A stretch of DNA of 34,753 nucleotides from Desulfobacteraceae bacterium (GTDB taxonomy: Bacteria > Desulfobacterota > Desulfobacteria > Desulfobacterales > Desulfosarcinaceae): the NCBI GenBank assembly GCA_003599575.1, contig QZKV01000014.1, positions 1 through 34,753 of the forward strand. Direction: 5' to 3'. The notes below the pieces were generated by a model. The model ran no database searches. It saw only the letters and a list, made by a program, of their open reading frames with translations, and was not told the origin of the DNA. The position numbers and the translations under genes were made by a program. This document shows, piece by piece, positions 1 through 7,574 of this stretch (within the stretch, counting starts at the first letter, position 1; each line of letters opens with the position of its first letter).

Positions 1-2
1 AG

Positions 3-122
3 GCCGAAGCTTTTCTCGCCACGGCCGTCTTCGCCGACACCAAACGGCTGCCAAAGGACCCGAACCATCCGCTTTTCAAGCTGTACCCGGATTTTGTGGA
101 GCAGCTCAAAACGTTGGCCTAA
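3..122 (+). CDS. C-terminal end of an unidentified protein (partial)
   Basis: This is an open frame entering from the left edge and ending at TAA 120-122, giving the last 39 residues of a protein (ending PDFVEQLKTLA). The tail is too short to assign. It lies 57 bp upstream of an MtaA-type methyltransferase gene on the same strand, so it is probably the preceding operon member. A substrate:corrinoid methyltransferase is otherwise missing from this locus and would fit that position, but the tail itself shows no diagnostic motif. Confidence 0.6.
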   Translation, partial: AEAFLATAVFADTKRLPKDPNHPLFKLYPDFVEQLKTLA

Positions 123-179
123 TCAGCTGCAAACTTCCTTATGATCGGAATCAAATAAAATTTTAGAAAGGACTTCGTT

Positions 180-1232
180 ATGGCAGCACTGACCCCTAAA
201 GAAAGAGTGATGAGGCTTTTTCGCAAGGAACCCGTCGACGTCATGCCATTTTTCAGCGGCATGGGCATGGTTCTGATGCCGGCCATCAAAAAGCTGGGCT
301 ATCAGTTTCCCAAGATCCACACCGACGCCAACAAGATGGCCCAAGCGGCCGTTTTGTCCAGCCGGATGTTCGGCTTTGATTCGGTTGTCGTACCCTATGA
401 CATGACCTGTGAGTCCGAGGCCATCGGCAATAAAATCAGCCTCTACGAAAACTCGGAGGATATCCTCTACCCCACCATTCCCGAGAAAATGTGGAAAACC
501 ATTGACGAGGTACGGATCCCCGACAACTTCATGACGCTTGGGCGCATGCCCATGGTCGTGGAAGCGCTCAAGATTTGTAAGAAAGAGGCTCCGGAATTGG
601 CCCTGGGGGCTTGGCTTTTGGGACCGTTCACCATGTCGGGCCAATTGCTGGAACTGGACATTCTGCTCAAAGGGGTGTTCAAGCAAAAAGCCAAGGTCGA
701 AGAAACCCTGGACAAGATTACCGACATGATCATCGAGGTCGGTCAGGCCTACCAGGCCGCCGGCGCTGATTTTATCACCCTGCGGGAGATGGGCACCGGT
801 ACGGACCTGCTCAGCCCCCGCACATGGAAGGAATTGATCCAGCCGCGTATGCGCCGGATTCTTGCGGCCTGGAAATCGCCCAAGGTTCTGCACATCTGCG
901 GAGCTACCAACCTGATCATCGAAATGATGGCCGACTGCGGCGCCGACGCCGTCAGCGTGGACATCAAAAACAACCTCACCGAATCACGCCAGAAACTGGG
1001 CAAAGATGCGCTGCTGCTGGGCAACTTCGACGTATTCGCCCTGCCCTGCAAAGCCGAAACGACGGTTGCGCAGGCTATTGAGGGCATTAAGAAAAACGTC
1101 GACGGCAGTGTGGACGCGGTCTGGCCGGGCTGCGATTTGTGGCCGGACATTAAGGAAGAAAACATGCGGGCCATCGTAAAAACGGCCAGAGAGTACGGCC
1201 AGAAGCCCAGCCCCGCCGTGGGACGCCTGTAA
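180..1232 (+). CDS. MtaA/MtbA-type methylcobamide methyltransferase (uroporphyrinogen decarboxylase-like fold)
   Basis: This 350-residue cytoplasmic protein belongs to the UroD-like methyltransferase family (MtaA, MtbA, CmuA C-terminal domain). Such enzymes move a methyl group between a methyl-corrinoid protein and a thiol or tetrahydrofolate-type acceptor. The family's zinc ligands are visible: His238 and Cys240 in an LHICG motif and Cys318 in WPGCDLWP. The length matches the family. The ATG follows a GAAAGGA ribosome-binding site with normal spacing. The corrinoid protein gene starts 88 bp downstream and the RACE activator follows, which is the standard neighbourhood. The acceptor and the original methyl donor cannot be told from sequence. 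The family call is secure, the exact reaction is not. Confidence 0.9.
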   Translation: MAALTPKERVMRLFRKEPVDVMPFFSGMGMVLMPAIKKLGYQFPKIHTDANKMAQAAVLSSRMFGFDSVVVPYDMTCESEAIGNKISLYENSEDILYPTIPEKMWKTIDEVRIPDNFMTLGRMPMVVEALKICKKEAPELALGAWLLGPFTMSGQLLELDILLKGVFKQKAKVEETLDKITDMIIEVGQAYQAAGADFITLREMGTGTDLLSPRTWKELIQPRMRRILAAWKSPKVLHICGATNLIIEMMADCGADAVSVDIKNNLTESRQKLGKDALLLGNFDVFALPCKAETTVAQAIEGIKKNVDGSVDAVWPGCDLWPDIKEENMRAIVKTAREYGQKPSPAVGRL

Positions 1233-1320
1233 ACACGTACGCTTGCTGCAAGTCTGTTCAGTCAGGATATGGATTATAAACTGGCTACAATCAAACACGT
1301 TGAAAGAGGAGATAAAGAAT

Positions 1321-1986
1321 ATGGCATCGAAAGAAGAATTGTTGGAAAAATTGAAAAGCGGCGTGGTCGAATACGATGAGGAGAGGGTCAAGGAGGCTGC
1401 TCAACAGTCTTTGGATGACGGTTACGTACCGCTCGAAATGATCATGGACGGCCTGGCGGCAGGCATGGTGGTGGTCGGTGATTTGTATGACCGCAATGAG
1501 TACTTTGTCCCGGAGGTACTCATGTGTGCCGATGCGCTGTATGCAGGGCTCGCCATTCTGCGGCCCCATGTACCCAAACAGGCAGGCGGGCTCAACGCCC
1601 AGGTGGTGATCGGCAGTATCCAGGGGGATGTGCATGATATTGGCAAAAACCTTGTAAAAATGATGTTCGATGTGGCCGGCTGGGAGGTCCATGATCTGGG
1701 CCGCGACGTTCCCCTTGAAAAATTCGTTGAAGAACAGATGCGCACGGACTCCGAAGTGGTGGCCATGTCCGCCATGATGACGACCACGATGCTGGGTATG
1801 AAAAAGGTCATCAAGATGATCAAGGAAAAGAATCCCAATGTCGCCATCATGCTGGGCGGCGCCCCGGTGACCAAGGATGTGGCCAACCTTTTCGGTGCGG
1901 ACGGCTATGCCGAGTCCGCCGGAAACGCTGTGTCCGAGGGCATCAAAATGATCGGCCGGCTGCGCGAAATGCAAAATAAAAAGTAA
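1321..1986 (+). CDS. Corrinoid (cobalamin-binding) methyltransferase protein, MtaC/MtbC/MttC type
   Basis: This 221-residue methyl-carrier protein accepts a methyl group on cobalt and hands it to a partner methyltransferase. An N-terminal four-helix cap (about residues 1-90) is followed by a Rossmann-like B12-binding domain. The base-off motif D-x-H-x-x-G is present as GDVHDIGKNLV, with His105 as the expected lower cobalt ligand. A GGAP...GADGYAESA stretch near the C-terminus fits the corrinoid tail-binding site. The start is taken at ATG 1321 because GAAAGAGGAG lies just upstream and the protein then begins at the family's usual N-terminus. The frame is open further upstream, to about 1243, but that extension has no homology-like features. 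It is the only corrinoid protein in the window. Confidence 0.93.
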   Translation: MASKEELLEKLKSGVVEYDEERVKEAAQQSLDDGYVPLEMIMDGLAAGMVVVGDLYDRNEYFVPEVLMCADALYAGLAILRPHVPKQAGGLNAQVVIGSIQGDVHDIGKNLVKMMFDVAGWEVHDLGRDVPLEKFVEEQMRTDSEVVAMSAMMTTTMLGMKKVIKMIKEKNPNVAIMLGGAPVTKDVANLFGADGYAESAGNAVSEGIKMIGRLREMQNKK

Positions 1987-2143
1987 CGGCGATTTCTGCT
2001 TGAAACACGGGGCCGCTGGAGTTTTCTTGAGCCGTTTGAACCTCATGAATCGGGCGGCGGGGATTACACTGATACTTTTTAATACGCACAAGATACGGGG
2101 AGCAATCCGTTGCGGATTAAAAGTCGGATAAGGAGCGGTGCGA

Positions 2144-4204
2144 ATGGATTCTGATAAGGCCATGGTGATATTTCAGCCTTCCGGGCGCAGAGGTGAGGTG
2201 CCCAAAGGCGTCAACCTCATTGAAGCCTCGCGCTTGTTGGGTGTGGACATCGAAGCCCTGTGCGGGGAGAAGAAAGTTTGCGGTAAGTGTGTCGTTAGAA
2301 TAGAAGAAGGACATTTTGAAAAGTACGGCGTCACTTCGAGTATGGACAATGTGACCGCCTGGCAGGAAGAAGAAGAAAAATTCATTAATCCGGAAAGGCG
2401 CAAAAAGGGATTTCGCCTCGGCTGTGTGGCCCATGTGAAAGGCGATCTTCTGGTGTTTGTGCCCGAGGAGTCGCGCGCCGGAAAGCAGGTTGTATCGAAG
2501 GCGGCGCGCGATATTCATATCGATCACAACCCGGCTGTAAGACTCTACTATGTGGAAGTGGACCCGCCGACCTTCGAAGAACCGACAGGGGATTTCGAAC
2601 GTGTGTGTCGGGCCCTGGAACGGGATTTTGGTCTATGCAATCTGACCATCGATCTGTTTGCGCTGCGCAGGCTTCCCAATGCATTGCGCGACGGCAACTG
2701 GAAAGTGAGCGTCAGTGTATGGAACGAAAAGGAAGTGATCCGGGTGCGGCCGGGTAAAGCGGAAAGCGCCTACGGCCTGGCCATCGACGTAGGGACCACG
2801 ACGGTTGCGGCTTATTTCTGCAATCTTTGCACGATGGAGGTGATTGACACGGTTTCCATGATGAACCCGCAATGCAAATACGGCGAGGATGTCATGGCCC
2901 GCATCACCTTCCACATGACCACGCCGGGCGGTCTCAAGCGCATGTCCGATGATATCATCGAAGGGCTGAACGATCTTGTCGGTCAAGCAATCACAAACAC
3001 CCATCCTCCCAAGAAAAAAGTAAAGAAGAAAAAGGGCGAAGAAGGACCGGATGAATTTGTCGAAGTTCCCGAGCAGGGCAAAACCTATCTGCGGCTTGAC
3101 CGGGAGGACATCGAGGACGTTACCATCGGATTCAACACCGCCATGCACCACATTTTGCTGGGGCTGGATCCTGAATTCGTGGGCATGGCCCCGTTTCCGC
3201 CGGTCATCCATCACAGTTTGGACATCAAAGCCCGTGATCTTTGTGTGAACATCAATCCTTCAGCGTATATGTTCGTCCTGCCGATTGAAGCCGGTTTCGT
3301 CGGTGCCGACAATGTGGGTGTATTGATTTGCGAAGAACCTTACAAGCACGAGGAAAATCAGCTGATTATCGATATCGGTACAAACGGGGAACTCGTCTTG
3401 GGCAACCGCCACAAGTTGATTTCGTCGTCATGTGCCACAGGCCCGGCGCTTGAAGGCGCCCAGCTGTCCTTCGGCATGCGTGCGGCTCCGGGTGCCATCG
3501 AGCGCATCGAAATCGATCCTGAGACCAAGGATGTCAACTACAAAGTGATCGGACGCGAAGCATGGCGCAAATACTCCGAACCAAAAGAGATGAAGGCCAA
3601 AGGCATCTGCGGCTCGGGCATATTGGATGTTTTGGCCGAATTGTACCGCAGCAAGGTCATCACCAAAAGCGGCGTCTTCAACAAAAAAGAGCTTAAAGAG
3701 TGCCCGCGCTTCAGGATCAATCCGGACAACCGCCAACCCGAGTTTGTTCTGGCTTGGGCGGAAGAGTCGAGCATCGATAAAGATATCGTCATCAGCCAGA
3801 AAGATGTACGCCAGATTCAGTTGGCCAAGGGAGCTTTATATGCCGGCTGCAAACTGATGGTCAAACGGATGGGCCTTGAAAAACTGGACAAAGTCAAGAT
3901 TGCCGGGGCATTCGGTACGCATGTGGACCGCACCAAGGCGTTGATCATGGGGCTGTTCCCCGATTGTGAGATCGACATGATCGCGAGTGTGGGAAATGCT
4001 GCCGGAGACGGTTGCCGTGCGGCCTTGTTAAATGTGAAAAAGCGTGTGGAAGCCAACTGGTGTTCGCGTAACGTGGAATACATCGAATTGACGGTCGAGC
4101 CGACGTTTCAGAAGGATTTTATGGAAGCTATGCAGCTGCCGCACATGACGGATCAGTTCCCGCACCTGCGCGGTATCGTTTCGGACGAAGTCCTGGACCA
4201 ATAA
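2144..4204 (+). CDS. RACE-type reductive activator of corrinoid proteins (2Fe-2S + ASKHA/DUF4445)
   Basis: This 686-residue protein is expected to reduce inactive Co(II) corrinoid back to Co(I), with ATP hydrolysis, for the upstream corrinoid protein. Residues 1-110 form a plant-type 2Fe-2S ferredoxin domain (Cys40, Cys46, Cys49, Cys94). The rest is the DUF4445 activator with an ASKHA nucleotide-binding fold: AIDVGTTTVAAYF near residue 210, DIGTNGELVLGN near 408 and GAFGTHVD near 590. The start is placed at ATG 2144, 8 nt after AAGGAG. The GTG at 2138 would lie too close to that site. A lysine-rich, charged insertion sits at about residues 287-312, inside the ASKHA region, and is discussed as a finding. 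Position and domains agree with RACE proteins of methyltransferase operons. Confidence 0.93.
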   Translation: MDSDKAMVIFQPSGRRGEVPKGVNLIEASRLLGVDIEALCGEKKVCGKCVVRIEEGHFEKYGVTSSMDNVTAWQEEEEKFINPERRKKGFRLGCVAHVKGDLLVFVPEESRAGKQVVSKAARDIHIDHNPAVRLYYVEVDPPTFEEPTGDFERVCRALERDFGLCNLTIDLFALRRLPNALRDGNWKVSVSVWNEKEVIRVRPGKAESAYGLAIDVGTTTVAAYFCNLCTMEVIDTVSMMNPQCKYGEDVMARITFHMTTPGGLKRMSDDIIEGLNDLVGQAITNTHPPKKKVKKKKGEEGPDEFVEVPEQGKTYLRLDREDIEDVTIGFNTAMHHILLGLDPEFVGMAPFPPVIHHSLDIKARDLCVNINPSAYMFVLPIEAGFVGADNVGVLICEEPYKHEENQLIIDIGTNGELVLGNRHKLISSSCATGPALEGAQLSFGMRAAPGAIERIEIDPETKDVNYKVIGREAWRKYSEPKEMKAKGICGSGILDVLAELYRSKVITKSGVFNKKELKECPRFRINPDNRQPEFVLAWAEESSIDKDIVISQKDVRQIQLAKGALYAGCKLMVKRMGLEKLDKVKIAGAFGTHVDRTKALIMGLFPDCEIDMIASVGNAAGDGCRAALLNVKKRVEANWCSRNVEYIELTVEPTFQKDFMEAMQLPHMTDQFPHLRGIVSDEVLDQ

Positions 4205-4214
4205 TTCACCCCGG

Positions 4215-4243
4215 TTCCCGGAGATCTGAACGATCTTCGGGAA
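4215..4243 (+). terminator. Intergenic hairpin between RACE and the next small gene
   Basis: A 12-bp stem (4215-4226 with 4232-4243, one G-U wobble) encloses a 5-nt loop and begins 11 nt after the RACE stop codon. No T-run follows, so it is not a classic intrinsic terminator. It may be a partial attenuator or an mRNA-processing or stability element that lowers expression of the downstream genes. Confidence 0.5.
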
Positions 4244-4281
4244 TTCCGGTCCAAGTTGGCGGACTATGTGAAAGATCCATT

Positions 4282-4665
4282 GTGGCACCCGAATTGAAAA
4301 GAACAGTTATTTCCAAAGACAAACCGGCAATTGTGAAAGGGGAACCGGGTATTTGCGGGTTCCCCTGCACAATCAGGGCCGAAAAGTCGGGCAAAGGAAG
4401 CGTGACCGTGAAGATCGCTTCGGAATGCAAGCAGATCCAGAGGCTATCGGCCTGCTTGACCGAGATATCCCTGAAAGAGCTTTTCATGCCTTTGACCCGC
4501 AACCCCGTATACATGGCCGCCGAAAAATCCGGCTGTCACTCCGCATGCGTCATTCCTGCCGCCATTCTTAAAGCGGTGGAGGTCGCCCTGGAAATGGCGC
4601 TGCCCAAGGAGGTGCGTGTTACTTTCATTAACGAGGACGATTCCAGCGTCCGAAGTGCGGATTAA
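4282..4665 (+). CDS. Small cysteine-containing protein, DUF6951-like
   Basis: This 127-residue soluble protein has no signal peptide or membrane segment. It has five conserved-looking cysteines: an ICGFPC pair near residue 25, a single Cys in SECKQIQRL, another in a SACL stretch, and a CHSAC pair near residue 84, followed by the helix VIPAAILKAVEVALEMALPK. The pattern resembles a small uncharacterised family (DUF6951) that I associate with corrinoid methyltransferase operons, but the name comes from memory. The start is GTG 4282. The ribosome-binding site is weak and the frame is open further upstream, so the exact start is uncertain. It ends 3 bp before the DUF2284 gene, which suggests tight co-expression. 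A metal- or cluster-binding accessory role is possible but unproven. Confidence 0.7.
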   Translation: MAPELKRTVISKDKPAIVKGEPGICGFPCTIRAEKSGKGSVTVKIASECKQIQRLSACLTEISLKELFMPLTRNPVYMAAEKSGCHSACVIPAAILKAVEVALEMALPKEVRVTFINEDDSSVRSAD

Positions 4666-4668
4666 AAC

Positions 4669-5265
4669 ATGCAAACACCAAAAGTTGTGGCATTTAAGAC
4701 CAACGCGGGCATCTCGCATGACTTGCTGAAAGGCTTGCTTGAAAAAGGAGAAAAATACGGTCTCACAGCCGTTTTTCCGTTCGGTGTGGACAAAATCATG
4801 TTGGCAGAATGGGTACATTTGAAATGTCGCTACGGCTGCAACAAGTTCAATACAAACTGGTGCTGCCCGCCGGCCACGCCGAGTCCGGAAAAGGTGCGCA
4901 AGATCATCGAGGAATATACCACTGCCATTCTTCTGGTCGGCACCAAAAATTGTCCGGATTTTTATCTAAACAGCGCGCGCAAACGCGCGGCGCAGGTAAA
5001 GTGCTGGAAGGGCACGCTCAGTCTGGAACGGATGTTGTTTATGGAGGGCTACTACAAGGCCTTCAGCCTGGTCGGAGAATGCTGCGCTTTATGCAAAGAG
5101 TGCGCTTATCCCGGAGATTGCCGGTTCCCCCAGGAAAAGCGCCCATCGGTTGAATCCTTCTCAATTGATGTCATTGGAACTCTCAAGAATTTAGGCGCCA
5201 CGTCAAAGGTCCAGTCCCACGTTGGAGCTACTTACAATTACTACGGGATCATTCTACTGGAATGA
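4669..5265 (+). CDS. DUF2284 family putative metal-binding protein
   Basis: This 198-residue protein carries the two cysteine clusters typical of DUF2284. The first is CxxxC...WCCPP (Cys53, Cys57, Cys65, Cys66). The second is CCALCKECAYPGDCRFP (Cys138, 139, 142, 145, 151), followed by the RPSVES signature. The second cluster resembles a 4Fe-4S or zinc site. The function of the family is unknown. These genes are often found beside corrinoid methyltransferases, and here it follows RACE and the small Cys protein with only 3 bp between genes. A second, shorter member lies at 13486-13992. The start ATG has a spacing compatible with translational coupling to the upstream gene. Confidence 0.85.
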   Translation: MQTPKVVAFKTNAGISHDLLKGLLEKGEKYGLTAVFPFGVDKIMLAEWVHLKCRYGCNKFNTNWCCPPATPSPEKVRKIIEEYTTAILLVGTKNCPDFYLNSARKRAAQVKCWKGTLSLERMLFMEGYYKAFSLVGECCALCKECAYPGDCRFPQEKRPSVESFSIDVIGTLKNLGATSKVQSHVGATYNYYGIILLE

Positions 5266-5433
5266 TAAGCCTGACCAATCCGAAAAGAAAAGTTTTCCAG
5301 GGATCAAAGAGTTGATGTGGAAAGCGATTGCTCAGGAATCAAAGCTTATTGGATGAAGGGAGGTGAAGACGAAAAAGCATTCGTATTTAACCCTTGCAAG
5401 CGTTAACTGAAACAACTTGAAAGGAGTCTCCTT

Positions 5434-6468
5434 ATGGCGAAAAGTATGTTAATTGATGCCTATCGGGGAAAAAGAACGGCAAAAGCCCCATGGGTTCCCT
5501 ACGCCGGGGTTCATGCTGCGTTTTTGATCAATGAACCTGCGGATAAGATGCTCAAGGATCCAGCACTTCTGGCAAAAGGTGTTGTTAACGCTGCCAAACG
5601 ATACAAGGCCGACGGTGTCCCGCTGCTTTTCGACCTGTCGGTTGAAGCAAATTCGGTTGGTTGTGATCTTAAATGGTGGGGTGACAATGTTCCCTCGGTC
5701 ACCAACCACCCTTGCTCGGACAAAACGCCTGCGCAGGCCGGTCTTAAGATGCCCACCAAAGATTCCGGACGGTGGCCTGTAATCTTTGAAGCCGCCAGAA
5801 TCGCCAAACCTCAGCTTGAAGAACTCGATTGCGCCATGATGGGACTTTTCTGCGGCCCTCTGACGCTTGCCTCCCATCTGGCGGGAGTGCGCATTTTTAC
5901 GGATGTCTACAAGAAAAAAGAATTTGCTCACGAAATTCTAAAATTTGCCGGACAGGTCGGTGCCGTTGCCGCCCAATTTTACGCTGACATGGGTTGCGAC
6001 ATTGTCGCGATCGTGGACCCGGTGGCATCCCAGATCAAATCCGAAACCTTCAAAGAGTACGTTGCGCCGAATTGTCAGGAAGCCATCAAGGTAATACATG
6101 CGGCCGGAAAGACCTCCTCCTTTTTTATTTGCGGTGACTGCACCAAGGTCATGGAAGACGTCTGCAAGATCGGCACTCATGGATTTGCCATCGACGAGCA
6201 GCTGAATCTTGTATTCGTTCGTGATCTGGCCCGCAAATACGGGGTCGGGTTCGGCGGAAATCTGAAGCTGACGTTGGCGCTGAGCCTGGGCCTTCTTTCC
6301 TCAAGGGAGGATGCCATCGTGAGCCTGGCTGCAGGAGGTCAGCACGGATATACCTTCGCACCTGGCTGAGACATGCCCTACGATGTTCCGGTGGAACATA
6401 TGGATCAGGCGATCGAAGCGCGGGATTGGTATGAGCAGTATTATGCCAAGTATCCTGTCTCTTGGTAA
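5434..6468 (+). CDS. Selenocysteine-containing MtaA/MtbA-type methyltransferase (UGA at 6367-6369 read as Sec)
   Basis: This is a UroD-fold methyltransferase of 344 residues if the in-frame TGA at 6367-6369 is decoded as Sec312. It would have 311 residues and lack its C-terminus if TGA were a stop. In the family the third zinc ligand lies in the motif (A)PGC(D/G)xxP. Here the sequence reads FAPG-TGA-DMPYDVPVEHM, and the 32 residues after TGA continue the family's C-terminal helix to TAA 6466-6468. The spacing from the ICG cysteine (Cys233) to the UGA is 79 residues, against 78 in the paralogue at 180-1232. The usual HxC is FxC here (Phe231, Cys233), with Cys236 nearby, so the metal site is rebuilt. 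AAAGGAG lies 7 nt before the ATG. A SECIS-like hairpin follows the UGA. The coding reading is strong; the substrate is unknown. Confidence 0.88.
6383..6399 (+). promoter_or_regulatory. Bacterial SECIS-like hairpin after the UGA of the methyltransferase
   Basis: A perfect 7-bp stem (ATGTTCC at 6383-6389, GGAACAT at 6393-6399) closes a GGT loop. Counting the U of UGA as 1, the loop GGU occupies nt 24-26. In E. coli fdhF the SelB-recognised GGU lies at nt 22-24. The element is inside coding sequence, as bacterial SECIS elements are. Confidence 0.8.
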
Positions 6469-6493
6469 TAACTAACGAAAGGAGGCTCGGACT

Positions 6494-6898
6494 ATGGCAG
6501 AAGAAAAAATACACATCGACGTCCTGACGCTGGACAGCGTGCAGTGTGCTGCCTGCGGCTACATGATGGAGTCGATTGCGGCCCTGCCCAGTGATGTGCA
6601 GGAAATGATCGAGTATAAGGAGTGGTCCATCAAGAATAAAGACAGTGTCGGAAAATTTATTGAACTCAAAGGTAAAGTCCTGCCGACCATCTGCATCGAA
6701 CGTGATCTGGTATTTGAAAGCATCATTCCGCAATATGAGGAACTGATCGATGAAATGGCCAAAAGGGCTCCCTCTCAAAAAATGAAAGAGCGTCTTTTAT
6801 CGCTGAGGGACGTGGGCTTTGAGTTCGACAAAATACAGGAAAATCTGAAAAAAGCCGGCGCAGGTCTTTCGACCCGGGTGGACTCGGAACGCAAATAA
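6494..6898 (+). CDS. Thioredoxin-like protein with CAAC motif
   Basis: This 134-residue soluble protein has a thioredoxin-like fold. The redox motif QCAACGYM (Cys18, Cys21) follows the first beta strand and a cis-proline-type segment VLPTICIE is at Pro64. It is a paralogue of the proteins at 10953 and 11313: all share IH/IV-xxV at the start, CxxCxYM (or UxxC), and a P(S/T)-(I/L)-xIxx-(D/E)L-(V/A)F(E/D)xIP segment. It carries about 45 extra C-terminal, mostly helical and charged residues that the paralogues lack. GAAAGGAGG lies just upstream of the ATG, and the gene starts 25 bp after the true stop of the Sec methyltransferase, so the two are probably co-translated. A dithiol partner role for the methyltransferase system is inferred from position only. 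Confidence 0.78.
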   Translation: MAEEKIHIDVLTLDSVQCAACGYMMESIAALPSDVQEMIEYKEWSIKNKDSVGKFIELKGKVLPTICIERDLVFESIIPQYEELIDEMAKRAPSQKMKERLLSLRDVGFEFDKIQENLKKAGAGLSTRVDSERK

Positions 6899-6906
6899 CC
6901 TTTAGG

Positions 6907-6937
6907 ATAGTTCCGGGTCCCCCGGACCCGGAACTAT
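6907..6937 (+). terminator. Strong intergenic hairpin, probable terminator
   Basis: A perfect 14-bp inverted repeat (6907-6920 with 6924-6937) has a CCC loop and starts 8 nt after the stop of the CAAC thioredoxin-like gene. Only a short T-run follows (TTTC counting the stem's last T), so termination may be partial. It separates the methyltransferase genes from the redox/CobW genes downstream. Confidence 0.65.
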
Positions 6938-6957
6938 TTCCGGGGTGGTGCCGAACA

Positions 6958-7260
6958 TTGGAAATCTATGCAGCGCTTGAGTCCCTGAAGGGCTTGATTC
7001 TGGAATGCGATCTTCCCAGAACAGACCTGGCCCTTTTCGGCATCAAGTGTCCCTATTGCGGGAAATCGGATCGCATTCACCCTCTGGAACCGCCGCAGGA
7101 TCTAATAGCGCTCCTCGAGCGCACCCAGCTGGAAAGATATTCCGATCTTTGGCAGCGCCTAAATCCTTCTCAAGGAGACCTGGGCATTTGCAAGTTTTGC
7201 CACAACCCCTTGGGACTGAGTCTGCCTGAGGGAATTGCCCGGACGCTGGATTCGGCGTAA
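6958..7260 (+). CDS. Small zinc-ribbon-like hypothetical protein
   Basis: This 100-residue protein is not recognised. It has two CxxC knuckles, CPYCGKSD near residue 31 and CKFCHNPL near residue 79, which together could bind one zinc ion or an Fe-S cluster. The region between them is helical with no membrane segment. The only start that fits the frame is TTG at 6958, directly after the hairpin, with no clear ribosome-binding site, so the start is uncertain. It lies 65 bp before a thioredoxin gene on the same strand. Codon use and the ordered Cys pairs favour a real gene, but function is unknown. Confidence 0.6.
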   Translation: MEIYAALESLKGLILECDLPRTDLALFGIKCPYCGKSDRIHPLEPPQDLIALLERTQLERYSDLWQRLNPSQGDLGICKFCHNPLGLSLPEGIARTLDSA

Positions 7261-7325
7261 CAAGCCGCCCTGAGGAAACCTTTACATTGTTGCGTCACCT
7301 TGGTTCCACAAAAAGGAGATGAAAT

Positions 7326-7571
7326 TTGAAAATCGAAATCCTTGGACCGGGCTGCAAGCGATGCGATCAATTATACGAGAATACCTTGACCGCTGTCGCA
7401 CAATTAAATGCCGGCGGGAGCATTCAGGTCGAAAAGATCAAAAACATCGAGTATTTCGTCCAAAAGGGGGTCTTCATGACCCCGGGTCTGCTGATAGACG
7501 GTGAAGTCGTTTCGGTCGGCAAAGTTCTTTCGGCCGCGGAGATCCACAAGAAGATCGAGGAGAAGTTGTAG
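7326..7571 (+). CDS. Small thioredoxin/glutaredoxin-like protein (CKRC)
   Basis: This 81-residue protein matches the compact archaeal/anaerobe-type thioredoxin family (like MTH895): a beta strand MKIEILGPGC, the active site GCKRCDQ (Cys10, Cys13), a cis-Pro segment MTPGLLIDGEVVSVGKV, and a C-terminal helix. It would act as a cytoplasmic dithiol carrier. The start is TTG 7326, 7 nt after AGGAG. The stop is 3 nt from the ATG of the CobW gene, so they are probably translationally coupled. It is a different subfamily from the three longer thioredoxin-like paralogues of this locus (6494, 10953, 11313). Confidence 0.85.
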   Translation: MKIEILGPGCKRCDQLYENTLTAVAQLNAGGSIQVEKIKNIEYFVQKGVFMTPGLLIDGEVVSVGKVLSAAEIHKKIEEKL

Positions 7572-7574
7572 CCC

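Noticed and set aside
1291..2163. Open frame of 290 codons on the minus strand opposite the corrinoid protein
   Set aside because: It is a histidine-rich antisense translation of the corrinoid protein gene with no family-like sequence and no ribosome-binding site.
5266..5433. Possible small gene or sigma-54 promoter before the Sec methyltransferase
   Set aside because: The only ATG frame is 13 codons long, and I see no GG-N10-GC pair at a good distance. It is reported only as a plain intergenic gap with a good ribosome-binding site at its end.
5434..6369. Reading the methyltransferase as a 311-residue protein ending at TGA 6367
   Set aside because: The frame continues 32 codons with family-like sequence, the stop would fall exactly on a conserved metal-ligand position, and a SECIS-like hairpin follows.
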